Below, in pieces: positions 26,941-36,246 of a DNA stretch of 64,000 nt. The notes beneath the pieces are model-generated. The model saw nothing but the letters and a program-made list of their open reading frames with translations, made no database searches and was not told the origin of the DNA. Within the stretch, counting starts at the first letter, position 1. Every line of letters starts with the position of its first letter. Source of the stretch: Legionella quinlivanii (lineage in GTDB: Bacteria; Pseudomonadota; Gammaproteobacteria; Legionellales; Legionellaceae); NCBI RefSeq assembly GCF_003265995.1, contig NZ_MVJN01000006.1, forward strand, positions 186,001 to 250,000, given 5' to 3'. The translations under genes were made by a program, and so were the position numbers.

Positions 26941-27714
26941 TCAGGCATCGAGATTGGGTTGGCTATGATAGGTAGCCTGGTAGACTGCCAAAGCATCCTC
27001 TGCTGCCTTCTTTAAACCCATTTGAGAATTAGCACGGTACAAAACGACTAAAGCCTCTTTTGCGCTGGGCGCCTGTGGGTAGTTTTTTACCAGATAACTG
27101 GCACGTTCTGCAGCAGCTACATACATTTTTCTTTCATAATAGAATTGTGCAACATTCAGTTCATGTTGTGCAAACATATTTCTAAGATAAATCATACGCT
27201 GCAAAGCATTCGCCTTATAACGGCTATTGGGGAAGCGCTCCACTAAAGTCGCAAAGTCGGAATAGGATTGAAGCTGAGTTCCCGGATCCCGCCAGGATTC
27301 ATCCAGAGGCAGCTGGCTGGCAAATGTTCCACGATTTTGCTGGAAATTGGCCAGGCCTTTCATGTAATAAGCATAATCTACATAGCGAGCGCGCGGATAA
27401 AGATGGATGAAACGCTCTGCCGTAGCCGCAGCGGAAGGATAATCCTCTTTCTTATAATAGGCATAGATGAGATTCATCTGTGCTTCCTCAGCATAATCAC
27501 TGAAGGGATACATAGACTCCAGGGCTTCAAGGCGCTTGGCCGCAGTGGCGTATTCCTCTTTGGCCATCGCAGATTTGGCTCCACTATATAATTGTTCAGC
27601 AGACATCCCCTTGAAAGGATTATTACTGTCATCGTCGTCCTTACTCCACCAGCTTGTGCAGGCTGTCAGGGTAATTACCAAAGAGATGAGGATAAAACAT
27701 TGAAATCTTTTCAT
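26941..27714 (-). CDS. bamD: Outer-membrane assembly lipoprotein BamD
   Basis: A 257-residue lipoprotein with lipobox LTAC near residue 19 and five TPR-like repeats (EQLYSGAKSAMAKEEYATAAKRLEAL, AQMNLIYAYYKKEDYPSAAATAERF, DYAYYMKGLANFQ). This is BamD (ComL), the essential partner of BamA in inserting outer-membrane proteins. The start at 27714 has CAGGTG upstream and removes six leading codons that do not fit a signal peptide. It is oriented away from the tRNA gene. Confidence 0.92.
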   Translation of the reverse strand: MKRFQCFILISLVITLTACTSWWSKDDDDSNNPFKGMSAEQLYSGAKSAMAKEEYATAAKRLEALESMYPFSDYAEEAQMNLIYAYYKKEDYPSAAATAERFIHLYPRARYVDYAYYMKGLANFQQNRGTFASQLPLDESWRDPGTQLQSYSDFATLVERFPNSRYKANALQRMIYLRNMFAQHELNVAQFYYERKMYVAAAERASYLVKNYPQAPSAKEALVVLYRANSQMGLKKAAEDALAVYQATYHSQPNLDA

Positions 27715-27853
27715 GAATACACCTGTTAACAATACTATGCGGAAACATTCACCGCAGCCATTTTTAAATGCAGGTCATTATACCCATCCTGAATTATTTT
27801 GCGAACTTTATGTTTTTTTAAGATAAAAATTTTGATTTTCTCGAAAAAAATGT

Positions 27854-27882
27854 TTGCATTCGATAAGTCATTGTAATAGTAT
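27854..27882 (+). promoter_or_regulatory. Promoter of tRNA-Ser
   Basis: TTGCAT at 27854-27859 and TAGTAT at 27877-27882 are separated by 17 bases, a good sigma-70 arrangement. Transcription would start a few bases before the tRNA at 27891, giving almost no leader. Confidence 0.6.
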
Positions 27883-27890
27883 TCTTCCCC

Positions 27891-27978
27891 GGAGAGGTGG
27901 CTGAGCGGTCGAAAGCGGCGGTCTTGAAAACCGTTGAAGGGAAACCTTCCCAGGGTTCGAATCCCTGTCTCTCCGCCA
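27891..27978 (+). tRNA. tRNA-Ser (TGA anticodon)
   Basis: An 88-base class II tRNA. The acceptor GGAGAGG pairs with TCTCTCC. The D arm is GGCTGAGCGGTC and the anticodon loop CTTGAAA holds TGA. The long variable arm (TTGAAGGGAAACCTTCCC) and T arm GGTTCGAATCC are normal, and CCA is encoded. Confidence 0.97.
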
Positions 27979-28083
27979 AATATCAACATAAGATATTTGC
28001 GCGAATTCAACCCATCCGCTATTCAAATTAAAATCTTTCTTAAAAGCCGAACGCCGGCAGATGAAAATAAGTCAAACATCAGC

Positions 28084-28332
28084 CCCTACGTTCCCCGCTT
28101 TATGCCTGAGGGCTTTTACATAGTCAGCGGATGACTTAACAAATGCTCAAACAGGTCTATTATCGTGTCGTTCCCGCGAAGGCGGGGATCTATTTCTCAA
28201 GGTAATTCCTAACTTTGTTTGCAAGATGGATTTCCGCCTTCGCGGAAACGACAGTATTTAAAGTCAGTTTTGACCTGATAAGCTACGTATTTCTTGAATG
28301 AAAAATGAGGGAATGCCTCAGGCTTTATGCGG
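28084..28332. repeat. Composite palindromic repeat (family A), uninterrupted copy
   Basis: The gap from the tRNA to the oxidase gene holds no gene but is dense in repeats. The core is a hairpin with GTCGTTCCCGCGAAGGCGGG at 28167 facing CCGCCTTCGCGGAAACGAC ending at 28252. The arms continue outward to GCCTGAGG and CCTCAGG. About 200 bp of it recurs in inverted orientation at 59225-59560, including GTCAGCGGATGAC, CTCAAACAG and TATTATCGTGTCG. A shorter hairpin (TCTCCCG-AACAAGC-CGGGAGA) follows at about 28363. Confidence 0.75.
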
Positions 28333-28429
28333 AGAAGCCAGTTAATCTCAAACCTCTGGATCTCCCGAACAAGCCGGGAGACGTAGAGTGGCAGACGGGC
28401 ATGGCCTACTATACATGGAGAAAGGCAAT

Positions 28430-29821
28430 TTACTGCTTGCCGTTATGCAGATGTGAGCAAAAGATTTGGTTGGGATCCACTTCCTCTTTCAATTTGATCC
28501 AACTCTCATATTTTTCTCCAAAATGCTGTTGCCAATAGTGAGAAGGTATGTTTTCACCCAAATAGCCTGAAAGATAGCGTTTTCCCCCGCCCGGGAGAAA
28601 TCGGCGATCCAGTAGCTGGATGGTTTCAAGGCAGCCGGGTATCAAAAATCCAGGCAAACCAGGATTCAGGATCATCACAGCGTAGATGTCGTCACTGGTA
28701 TCAGGCAACATAAAAAAGCCGGTAGGTTCTATTTTGCGGATAGGTACTATTTGTAAAACCGTTGCATAATAGACGGGAAGCATGGCCAGCAAGTCCTGTA
28801 ACTCAGAAAAAAGTGACTCTCCCGATAAAAAACATTCAAACCAGGGATGTTGCAACCCCCATTGTCCTGATAACTTCATCGATTGAAAACGTGAATCATG
28901 TCGATGTAAAAAGGATGATATATCTTCCTCCTGCACATGGCTTACTTTCCAGGGTGATATTTTTGAGACAAGATTCTCCAGAGCAGGAACTTCATTTTCA
29001 TATTCGATTGCTATGTGAAGTCCATATAACCATTCCGCAAATGGCAAGCGCCCCTTTGATGTCAGTCGAGCGCCCTGAATAGCTGGCGTACAGAAAAACT
29101 CGAGGTAATCAACCTCTTCCTGTAGATTTTTCATATCTCGAAGCCAGTTTTCTTTGTCGAGATACGACAAAAAGAAAGTCCGCACCTGTTTTTTACAAAT
29201 CCGTAACCGGATTTCTGCTTTAGTTATAATTCCAAAACGTCCCTGTCCACCAAGACATGCATGGAATAAGGGGGAGTTCTCATTGACAATCTGCTTTTCT
29301 CCGTTAGCAGTCACCACTTCCAGGGCATTCACATGAGCGGTCGCGCTGCCAAAGCGAAAAGAAGACGCGCCAACACCTCCTGCCGATAGCACACCGCCAA
29401 CCGACAGATGGGCGTTATAAGGAACTACATAAGGAATTTCAGAAGTTTTAAGTGATCTTTTTATGAGATCAGACCAGGTCGCATTCGCTTCAACCCAGAT
29501 AGAATGCTCCCGCTTGTCCAATACATTATTGAGTTCCTGCAAGTGAACAACCACGCCGCCTGATATGCTAAGGGCCTGCCCACCCTGACTTAAACCATTT
29601 CCGCGTATAGTCAAAGGTAGTTTATTCTGATTGGCATAGCGAACGATATCCTGCAATCTGTCTACGTTAGCTGGAACTACCGCTGCGGCAGGTAGTTGCT
29701 GTTTCAAGCGGCCAAAATCCTCTCCAAAAAAGACGCGAGAACGCTCGTCGCTAAGCAAGCTTTGTCCACCTGTTTTTGCGCACTGCCTTATTTGTGTGCT
29801 GCTCCATTCCCTTGGCTGCAT
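28430..29821 (-). CDS. FAD-linked oxidase resembling cytokinin dehydrogenase
   Basis: A 463-residue FAD_binding_4 oxidoreductase. The N-terminal PCMH flavin domain has VVPANVDRLQDIVRYANQ, TIRGNGLSQGGQA, HLSVGGVLSAGGVGASSFRFG and LGGQGRFGIIT. The last two blocks match plant-type cytokinin dehydrogenases unusually well. The family's flavin-linking histidine (GHS) is leucine here (GLS, residue 77), so FAD is probably bound non-covalently. The C-terminus ends VDPNQIFCSHLHNG, close to the usual DP-x-x-x-xS-x-G ending. The start at 29821 has AGGAAGC upstream. A sugar, lactone or adenine-derivative substrate is possible; none can be assigned. Confidence 0.78.
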   Translation of the reverse strand: MQPREWSSTQIRQCAKTGGQSLLSDERSRVFFGEDFGRLKQQLPAAAVVPANVDRLQDIVRYANQNKLPLTIRGNGLSQGGQALSISGGVVVHLQELNNVLDKREHSIWVEANATWSDLIKRSLKTSEIPYVVPYNAHLSVGGVLSAGGVGASSFRFGSATAHVNALEVVTANGEKQIVNENSPLFHACLGGQGRFGIITKAEIRLRICKKQVRTFFLSYLDKENWLRDMKNLQEEVDYLEFFCTPAIQGARLTSKGRLPFAEWLYGLHIAIEYENEVPALENLVSKISPWKVSHVQEEDISSFLHRHDSRFQSMKLSGQWGLQHPWFECFLSGESLFSELQDLLAMLPVYYATVLQIVPIRKIEPTGFFMLPDTSDDIYAVMILNPGLPGFLIPGCLETIQLLDRRFLPGGGKRYLSGYLGENIPSHYWQQHFGEKYESWIKLKEEVDPNQIFCSHLHNGKQ

Positions 29822-29905
29822 GATTCTGCTTCCTTTGTCTACCCGGTTAACTTCAATTATATGCAATAATTAATCCACAAGCAGTGGGTTATGTTTTTGA
29901 TATAT

Positions 29906-29948
29906 AAAAAGGACAAGGAGGCGCCCATCGCTGAGCACCCCCTTGTCC
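29906..29948 (-). terminator. Rho-independent terminator of the 29957 gene
   Basis: Read on the minus strand, GGACAAGGGGG pairs with CCTCCTTGTCC and is followed by TTTTTATA. It lies 9 bases after the stop codon of the diiron-like gene. Confidence 0.85.
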
Positions 29949-29956
29949 AAACTCTT

Positions 29957-30712
29957 TTATACAGCCTGGTCGCTGACGTATTCTACTGCATTCGCGGCAT
30001 TCTCCTGGTTTCTTTGTCTTGCAAGTTCCAAACGTTTGTTGCAAGCGATAATCAGTCCATCGAACATCTTATTGAATGCGTCGTAGCATCGATCAATCAT
30101 TTTCAAGGCTTCACGTCGTACGTTTATAGGAATTTGAATCGCAAACAGTTTCTTTTCCATTTCTTCTTCAAACAAGGCATGAGCCATTTCAACTTCCAGA
30201 TGAGAGCTGGAAAAGTATTTCAGATTATGGTCCTCTCCTGCTTTCTTGACTTGTCTTACTACTTTCTCAAAGAATACATGCCCTGATGATTCCAGAGTCA
30301 GCAATAAAGCGATATTCAGAATCTCATCATCAGCTTTATATATCTCTGACATAATGGAATAAGCTGCATCACGTGTTAATTGAGTTTCTTTGCTGTAAAG
30401 CCAGGCAACATCATCTTTGCTGCAGTATTTATCATGGCTTAAAGTACCCATGTATTTTTTGTCATGCAGGAACCATTTTTCATGCCCAGCATCTTCAAGT
30501 CTGTGGTGACGAGCAATCTTTCGTAAATAGGGATCTTGAACTCGTTCTTCGTTAAGTCTCAGTATGTCCTGGAATGTCATAGCCCAGAAAGTCAGTTCAG
30601 GCACGAAATAGCTGATTTCCTCTAAACTTTCTAATTTTTCCAGGACTTCAAAAAATGGATGATTCATAAATTCTTGTTGTTTAGAATCAATATAAGCTTG
30701 AATTGTTTTCAT
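29957..30712 (-). CDS. Heme-oxygenase-like, possible diiron protein
   Basis: A 251-residue all-helical protein without a signal peptide. Candidate metal ligands lie in the order expected for heme-oxygenase-like diiron oxidases (iron-containing redox enzyme family): HHRLEDAGHEKW (Glu73, Asp74, His77), ESSGHVFFE (Glu141, His145) and SSHLEVEMAH (His171, Glu175, His178). Relatives make N-oxygenated or decarboxylated products, or act as CADD-like proteins in intracellular bacteria. The family call is a motif inference. The gene is monocistronic with a strong terminator and CTCGGAGG upstream of the start. Confidence 0.62.
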   Translation of the reverse strand: MKTIQAYIDSKQQEFMNHPFFEVLEKLESLEEISYFVPELTFWAMTFQDILRLNEERVQDPYLRKIARHHRLEDAGHEKWFLHDKKYMGTLSHDKYCSKDDVAWLYSKETQLTRDAAYSIMSEIYKADDEILNIALLLTLESSGHVFFEKVVRQVKKAGEDHNLKYFSSSHLEVEMAHALFEEEMEKKLFAIQIPINVRREALKMIDRCYDAFNKMFDGLIIACNKRLELARQRNQENAANAVEYVSDQAV

Positions 30713-31007
30713 GGCTGCCTCCGAGGCATTAAAATTTTGTTGGACATTTGTTACATTGCAGCCATCGTGCCAATTTTCAACGAAGCGTACAAATTATCGT
30801 CACAGCCGTCTTTTTTAATATTCTTCATATAAATCATGTAGTTATTTTTTTATCCCAAATTTAATAGAAAAAATTATCTGCTTAAAATTCATCTGTACAG
30901 TAAATTTCAGACGTAGCCGAGCCTCAAGAAGCGACAAAAAAATGTCCTCGACTGCATCCCTTGTGACGATTTCTTGACCTTTTGGCCGCTCTTTTTTCTA
31001 TATTTTT

Positions 31008-32363
31008 TTATATTAGCCGCAAGTTCGCCAATTTTTTGTCATACTGTTCCATCAGTTGATTAATTTCATTCCACTTAATACTGTTAATCTCCTTTGTACT
31101 TGCGCATATTTCGTCTAACAACTCTTTTTGCAATACGCCTATTGCATGCGCTTGTGCGTAGGGCGTATTGGTGAACATCACCAGAACATGCTTGGAAATA
31201 TAAACATCGGGATAATGATGCATAAGTTCCTGCTCAAGCCTTTTTTTCAAGTTAAAATGCTCATCACGAATATCAGTTTGTATTTCATGGTAGTTATCCA
31301 TTGACATCATAGATACAGCATCGGTATTCGGCTTACGTGTTTTAAAAAAAGCAGGCATCACTTTCGACCAGTCATCCTGATATTGATTCAGCAGATGATC
31401 AAGCATCCTGCAATCCTCAAAGCCGCAGTTCATGCCCTGACCAAAGAAAGGAACAATCCCGTGGGCCGCATCACCAATTAACAGACAGTGATCCTGATAA
31501 TGCCAGGGCTCACATTGTATAGTGCTCATATTACCAGTCGGATGACTAAAAAACTCTCCAATCAAATCCGGCATTGCGGTATAAGCATCAGGAAAGGCAG
31601 CTTTAAAAAATTGATTAACTTTCAACTCATTATCCAGTTCGCTGAAGCTGTTTTTTCCTTGCTGTGGTAAGAATAGTGAACCTGTAATGGAATCATCCGT
31701 ATTGGGATTGCCCAGAAGCAAGTAAGAGTCTCTAGGCCAGAGATGCAGATGCTCAGGCGCAAACTGCTGACTGCTTTGATTACTAAGTGATAACTCTTTA
31801 TACCCATAGGGCAGGAAGCTGCGCGTTGCGCTTATCTTTTTTTGTTCAGCCATCGTTTGTCGTACAAATGATGCGGCGCCATCTGCACCAATTAATAACT
31901 CATATTGATGAGGCTCAGTCTCCCCTCCCTGATGCTGAAAATACAGGATTTTTTTATCCAGATCCAAATCGATAATTTTAATATCGAAATACTGATGAAT
32001 CTGCGGATGCCTGGACGCTTCGTCCAGCAACAGATTATTGAGATCATTACGTTGCACGGCATTAATATATTCATCCCGATGACGGCCAAAAGATTGATAT
32101 TTAATATCACCATTTTGCTCATGAATAGCTCGAGCACGCATTGGAACCAGCAACTTTTTGACTGTATTATATAAACCCACTTCCGTTAGCCCGGTAAGTC
32201 CACGGCAAGACATCGCCAGATTGATTGAGCGCCCCTTATCTGCCATGGCAATTCTGGGGTCAGACCGAGCCTCATATACATGAACCTCATATCCTCGCCT
32301 TGCCATATAAATGGATAAGAGAGTGCCTACCAGGCCTGACCCGATTATACTTATTTTTTTCAT
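31008..32363 (-). CDS. kmo: Kynurenine 3-monooxygenase
   Basis: A 451-residue FAD-dependent aromatic hydroxylase. The Rossmann motif is GSGLVGTLLSIYMARRGYEVHVYEAR, followed by GRSINLAMSCRG, a KMO hallmark, and the flavin segment LLIGDAAHGIVPFFGQGMNCGFEDC. The C-terminus has the hydrophobic/basic helix region typical of KMO. It hydroxylates L-kynurenine to 3-hydroxykynurenine. No other kynurenine-pathway gene is in the window. The start at 32363 has CAGGAG upstream. The next gene downstream on the minus strand is the diiron-like gene, about 300 bases away; I see no gene in that gap. Confidence 0.92.
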   Translation of the reverse strand: MKKISIIGSGLVGTLLSIYMARRGYEVHVYEARSDPRIAMADKGRSINLAMSCRGLTGLTEVGLYNTVKKLLVPMRARAIHEQNGDIKYQSFGRHRDEYINAVQRNDLNNLLLDEASRHPQIHQYFDIKIIDLDLDKKILYFQHQGGETEPHQYELLIGADGAASFVRQTMAEQKKISATRSFLPYGYKELSLSNQSSQQFAPEHLHLWPRDSYLLLGNPNTDDSITGSLFLPQQGKNSFSELDNELKVNQFFKAAFPDAYTAMPDLIGEFFSHPTGNMSTIQCEPWHYQDHCLLIGDAAHGIVPFFGQGMNCGFEDCRMLDHLLNQYQDDWSKVMPAFFKTRKPNTDAVSMMSMDNYHEIQTDIRDEHFNLKKRLEQELMHHYPDVYISKHVLVMFTNTPYAQAHAIGVLQKELLDEICASTKEINSIKWNEINQLMEQYDKKLANLRLI

Positions 32364-32635
32364 AACTAATCTCCTGAACAGCGCCAGTGACATTGATCCA
32401 TACCTCTACATCCAGGAAACTGTAAACCAATCCCAATCCATCATTTGATAGGACAATACAATTTTGAAGCCCGGTGGATATCCAGGGCTAATAAATTTGT
32501 ATCTGCAAAAGATATACCAGATTATGTCTCCCCCTTGGTTGGGGAACCAGAGGTATGATAGACCAACCGGATTCTCTGCATAAAAGCGGGGAACGTAGCG
32601 GTGCGGGGAACGCAGCTGGATCAGGTAAATTAATC

Positions 32636-34939
32636 TCAACCCTTGAACGAATCGAAAAATTCGCGCAGATCTTCAGGTTTTTGTGGAGGTTTGAATAAAT
32701 AGCCCTGGGCATAATCGCAGCCATGCTTAATGATAAAGTTTTTCTGCAAATCCGTTTCAACACCTTCGGCCAACACTTCAAGATTTAAGCTATGTCCAAG
32801 ATTAATAATTGCTCTGGCGATTGCCGCATCATTTTGATCATTGACCAGCTCACTAATGAACGAACGATCTATTTTGAGTTTATCAACAGGGAATTGCTTG
32901 AGATAAGACAAGCTGGAATACCCGGTACCAAAATCGTCAATAACTAATTTCGCACCCATGTCTTTTAACTGGTACATGGTTTCGACCGCATGTTCCACAT
33001 CATCAACCAACAGGCTTTCTGTCAGTTCAAGCTCAAGATATTTCGCGGACAACTGAGTTTTAGCTAGAATTTCGGCAATTGTTTCGGGGAGGCGGGTCTG
33101 GCGAAATTGTCTGCCTGAGATATTAACGGCGACGCTGATGTCATAGCCTTGCGCATGCCATTTTTTTATCTGGGTACAGGCTTCTTCCAATACCCATTTA
33201 CCAATATCAATGATAAGACCATTCTCCTCAGCCATGCCTATAAAATCGATAGGAGAAACCGCGCCCAATAAATGACTGTTCCAGCGAATCAGGGCCTCAA
33301 CACCGACCGTTTTCTGAGTCCTTAGATCAATCAGCGGCTGATACATTAAATTGAATTCACCTCGTTTCAGAGCATCGCGCAATGCATTATCGAGCTGCAT
33401 GCGGTTAATAACCCGCCGATTCATCTCCGGCTCAAAAATGCGGAAACTGTTTCTGCCGCTGTCTTTAGCATGGTACATGGATAAGTCAGCATTTTTCATT
33501 AACGACTCATAATCAAGTCCATCTTTAGGATAAAAGCTGATACCAATACTGCCAGTGATTTTAAGACTGTGCTGATCGACCTGAAAAGGCTTTTCAATCA
33601 TGTGCAGCAGTTCCTGCGCCATCTGCTGGGCTTGAGTTTCACTGGCTATATCTTGCAGCAGAATAACAAACTCATCACCTCCCAGGCGGGCTACGGTGTC
33701 GAAATCATTCGTTGCAATCAACAGACGGTTGGAAACGGCCTGCAGCAACTTGTCACCAACACTATGCCCCAATGTGTCATTGGTCATCTTAAACCGATCC
33801 AGGTCTAAAAAGAGAAAAGCCAGGATGCTGCTTTTTTTACGAGCCTGCAATATAGCCTGCTCAACCCTGTCCATCAGCAATACCCGATTAGGCAGCTCGG
33901 TCAGAGAGTCATGGGTAGCCTGCCGTACCAACTGCCTTTCCATTTCACGGCGCTGGGTAATATCATTAAGAATACAGACATAATGACGAACTTTTCCAAA
34001 GGAATCGCTGACCGGAGCCACACTAAGCTCACACCAGAATAATTCGCCTCCACGGCGATAGCTTTCAAGCTCGACAGTTTCCTCGCGTAATTCACGAATA
34101 GCCAGTTCAATTCGTTTCTGATTGACGTGATCGGTTTTAGTGCCTTGAAGATGCGCGAGATTTTGCCCGAGAGTCTGCTTCTCTGAATAGCCCATAATAC
34201 GTTCAAACGCTTTGTTGACATAAATGATCGGCTGATTGGGTTTGGTGATGTCAATAATCGCAACACCGTGTGTGCTGGCCTCTATAGCGCGCTCACGGAT
34301 TCTTAATTCTTCATCCGCCATTCTTTTCTGAGTCACATCGCGGAAACTGTAAACACGCCCCACTATTTCGGAACCTATACGTTGCGGCTGCGTGTAACGT
34401 TCAAAAATTCGCCCGTCTTTGAAATGTAAAACAGGCAGCTCCCCTTCCCAGTCAGGGTTTTCATATAAATACTGTACATCAGCGATAACCGATGCAGGGT
34501 TACTCAATTGTTGTAAAATATATTCAAAGCCGATGCTTTCAGTACCTGACTCAAGCATATGCGAGGGAATTCGCCACATCTCAACAAACTTCTGATTCCA
34601 GTCGACCACCTGCCCCTTTCCATTAACCATCATAATGCCATCTGCTGTACACTCCAGGGTCGCACGCAGCAATGAAAGGGATTTTTCCAGTTCAATATTT
34701 TTTTCGACAATATCAGATGGGGTAGTAATTTTGATATTATCAGATAAAGGCGCTTGAATGGAGCGTTGAAACTCGGGTTGATTGTGGTACCATTTTTCTA
34801 AAAGTGAAGAAAGATTCGGCGTTAGGCTGGGAATGCCCAACTCCTCGCAAACATTGGTCAGAGACGGCTCTCTCCCCTTTTTCTTAACTTTTTCTGCAGC
34901 TAAGGCAACTTTTTGATAATCTATTTCTTGCCTGCGCAT
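32636..34939 (-). CDS. KfrA-like/PAS/LOV-like PAS/GGDEF/EAL c-di-GMP enzyme
   Basis: A 767-residue protein. Residues 8-52 resemble the KfrA N-terminal DNA-binding region (VALAAEKVKKKGREPSLTNVCEELGIP). PAS domain 1 spans about 85-205 and PAS domain 2 about 215-330; GGDEF (LGGDEF, 419-424) and EAL (EALIRW, from 548) follow. The GGDEF lacks the RxxD inhibitory site (NDFD instead). EAL motifs DDFGTGYSS, KIDRSF and AEGVET are intact, so both synthesis and breakdown of c-di-GMP are possible. PAS 2 has the LOV pattern, but GQNLAHLQG lacks the photoactive cysteine (Leu261). The start at 34939 has GAGGGA upstream; a TTG 30 bases earlier is less likely. Confidence 0.85.
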   Translation of the reverse strand: MRRQEIDYQKVALAAEKVKKKGREPSLTNVCEELGIPSLTPNLSSLLEKWYHNQPEFQRSIQAPLSDNIKITTPSDIVEKNIELEKSLSLLRATLECTADGIMMVNGKGQVVDWNQKFVEMWRIPSHMLESGTESIGFEYILQQLSNPASVIADVQYLYENPDWEGELPVLHFKDGRIFERYTQPQRIGSEIVGRVYSFRDVTQKRMADEELRIRERAIEASTHGVAIIDITKPNQPIIYVNKAFERIMGYSEKQTLGQNLAHLQGTKTDHVNQKRIELAIRELREETVELESYRRGGELFWCELSVAPVSDSFGKVRHYVCILNDITQRREMERQLVRQATHDSLTELPNRVLLMDRVEQAILQARKKSSILAFLFLDLDRFKMTNDTLGHSVGDKLLQAVSNRLLIATNDFDTVARLGGDEFVILLQDIASETQAQQMAQELLHMIEKPFQVDQHSLKITGSIGISFYPKDGLDYESLMKNADLSMYHAKDSGRNSFRIFEPEMNRRVINRMQLDNALRDALKRGEFNLMYQPLIDLRTQKTVGVEALIRWNSHLLGAVSPIDFIGMAEENGLIIDIGKWVLEEACTQIKKWHAQGYDISVAVNISGRQFRQTRLPETIAEILAKTQLSAKYLELELTESLLVDDVEHAVETMYQLKDMGAKLVIDDFGTGYSSLSYLKQFPVDKLKIDRSFISELVNDQNDAAIARAIINLGHSLNLEVLAEGVETDLQKNFIIKHGCDYAQGYLFKPPQKPEDLREFFDSFKG

Positions 34940-35082
34940 GGATCCCTCACTAAAATGACTCTTTTCCAATTAGCGTCTTTCTTCGGAGACTATTGCAGAA
35001 AGGCAGCCTGTCATATTCTAAGTAAATTATATACACGGTTAGCAGATTTTGCATAACCAAACAGATCAGAAGGAATTTCATT

Positions 35083-36234
35083 ATGGAATGCAAACATTTT
35101 AATACGCGTGCAATTCATGCAGGCCAACATCCTGATCCGGCAACCGGTGCTGTGATGACACCTATTTATACCACATCAACCTACAAACAGTCAGCTCCCG
35201 GTGTTCATCAGGGCTATGAATATTCAAGGACTCATAACCCAACCCGAACAGCCTATGAAGCCTGTATCGCCAGCCTGGAATCCGGTGAAAGAGGCTTTGC
35301 CTTCGCTTCAGGAATGGCTGCGATTAATACCATTGTCGATATGCTGAATTGCGGCGATCATGTGATTGCCATGAATGATCTTTATGGCGGCACCTTCAGA
35401 CTTTTTGACAAAGTTAAAACCAGAACCTCGAATCTAAGCTTCTCTTTTGTAGACATGACCAATCTCGCGGCAGTCGAAGCTGCAATAAAGCCTGAAACAC
35501 GTATGATTTGGCTCGAGACACCTTCAAACCCCATGCTTATGCTGGCAAATCTTCGTGAAATTGCGGCATTGGCTAAAAAACATCGCCTGATAGCGGTGGC
35601 CGATAACACCTTTGCGACGCCCTGGATTCAACGGCCTTTGGAATGCGGTTTTGATATCGTAATCCATTCAGCCACCAAGTACTTAAATGGTCATTCAGAC
35701 ATAGTCAGTGGTGTTGTGGTAGTTGGCGACAATCCCGAGCTGCTTGAAAAAATGGCATTTTTGCAAAACTCCTGTGGAGGAATTGCCAGCCCCTTTGATA
35801 GTTTTATGGTTTTACGAAGCCTTAAAACCCTGCCTTTGCGTATGGAGCGTCACTGTGAGAATGCACGGCATCTGGCGCAATGGCTTGAAAAGCATCCCAA
35901 GATCGAGAAAGTAATTTATCCTGGACTGGAAAGTCATCCCCAGCATAGCCTGGCCAAGGAACAAATGCAGGATTTTGGGGGCATGATCTCGATTGTACTC
36001 AAAGGGAATCTCGATTACGCCACTCGATTTCTTTCACGCTGTGAGCTTTTTACACTGGCCGAAAGTCTTGGAGGTGTTGAGAGTCTGATTGAACATCCCG
36101 CAATCATGACGCATGCGTCTATACCCTGTGAAACACGTCAGCAACTCGGAATTGTCGATGGCTTTGTTCGTCTCTCGGTTGGGGTTGAGCACATCGATGA
36201 TCTGGTTGCTGATCTTGCCTATGCACTGGATTAA
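35083..36234 (+). CDS. Cystathionine gamma-synthase/lyase family PLP enzyme
   Basis: A 383-residue Cys/Met-metabolism PLP enzyme. The PLP lysine is in HSATKYLNGHSD near residue 200. YEYSRTHNPTR, FASGMAAI and VADNTFATPWIQRPLECG are family signatures. It should act on cystathionine or homoserine esters in the methionine-cysteine route; synthase and lyase cannot be separated by eye. It is followed 12 bases after its stop by the acyltransferase gene, whose early codons contain a terminator-like hairpin. Confidence 0.9.
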   Translation: MECKHFNTRAIHAGQHPDPATGAVMTPIYTTSTYKQSAPGVHQGYEYSRTHNPTRTAYEACIASLESGERGFAFASGMAAINTIVDMLNCGDHVIAMNDLYGGTFRLFDKVKTRTSNLSFSFVDMTNLAAVEAAIKPETRMIWLETPSNPMLMLANLREIAALAKKHRLIAVADNTFATPWIQRPLECGFDIVIHSATKYLNGHSDIVSGVVVVGDNPELLEKMAFLQNSCGGIASPFDSFMVLRSLKTLPLRMERHCENARHLAQWLEKHPKIEKVIYPGLESHPQHSLAKEQMQDFGGMISIVLKGNLDYATRFLSRCELFTLAESLGGVESLIEHPAIMTHASIPCETRQQLGIVDGFVRLSVGVEHIDDLVADLAYALD

Positions 36235-36246
36235 TGGAAATTGATT

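Noticed and set aside
27735-28010. Open frame on the minus strand over the tRNA-Ser ([12 protein letters not shown]-like translation)
   Set aside because: It is antisense to the tRNA; this translated tRNA complement is a well-known false protein.
32400-32635. Possible gene in the gap between kmo and the GGDEF/EAL gene
   Set aside because: Only short frames and fragments of the GCGGGGAACG repeat are seen.
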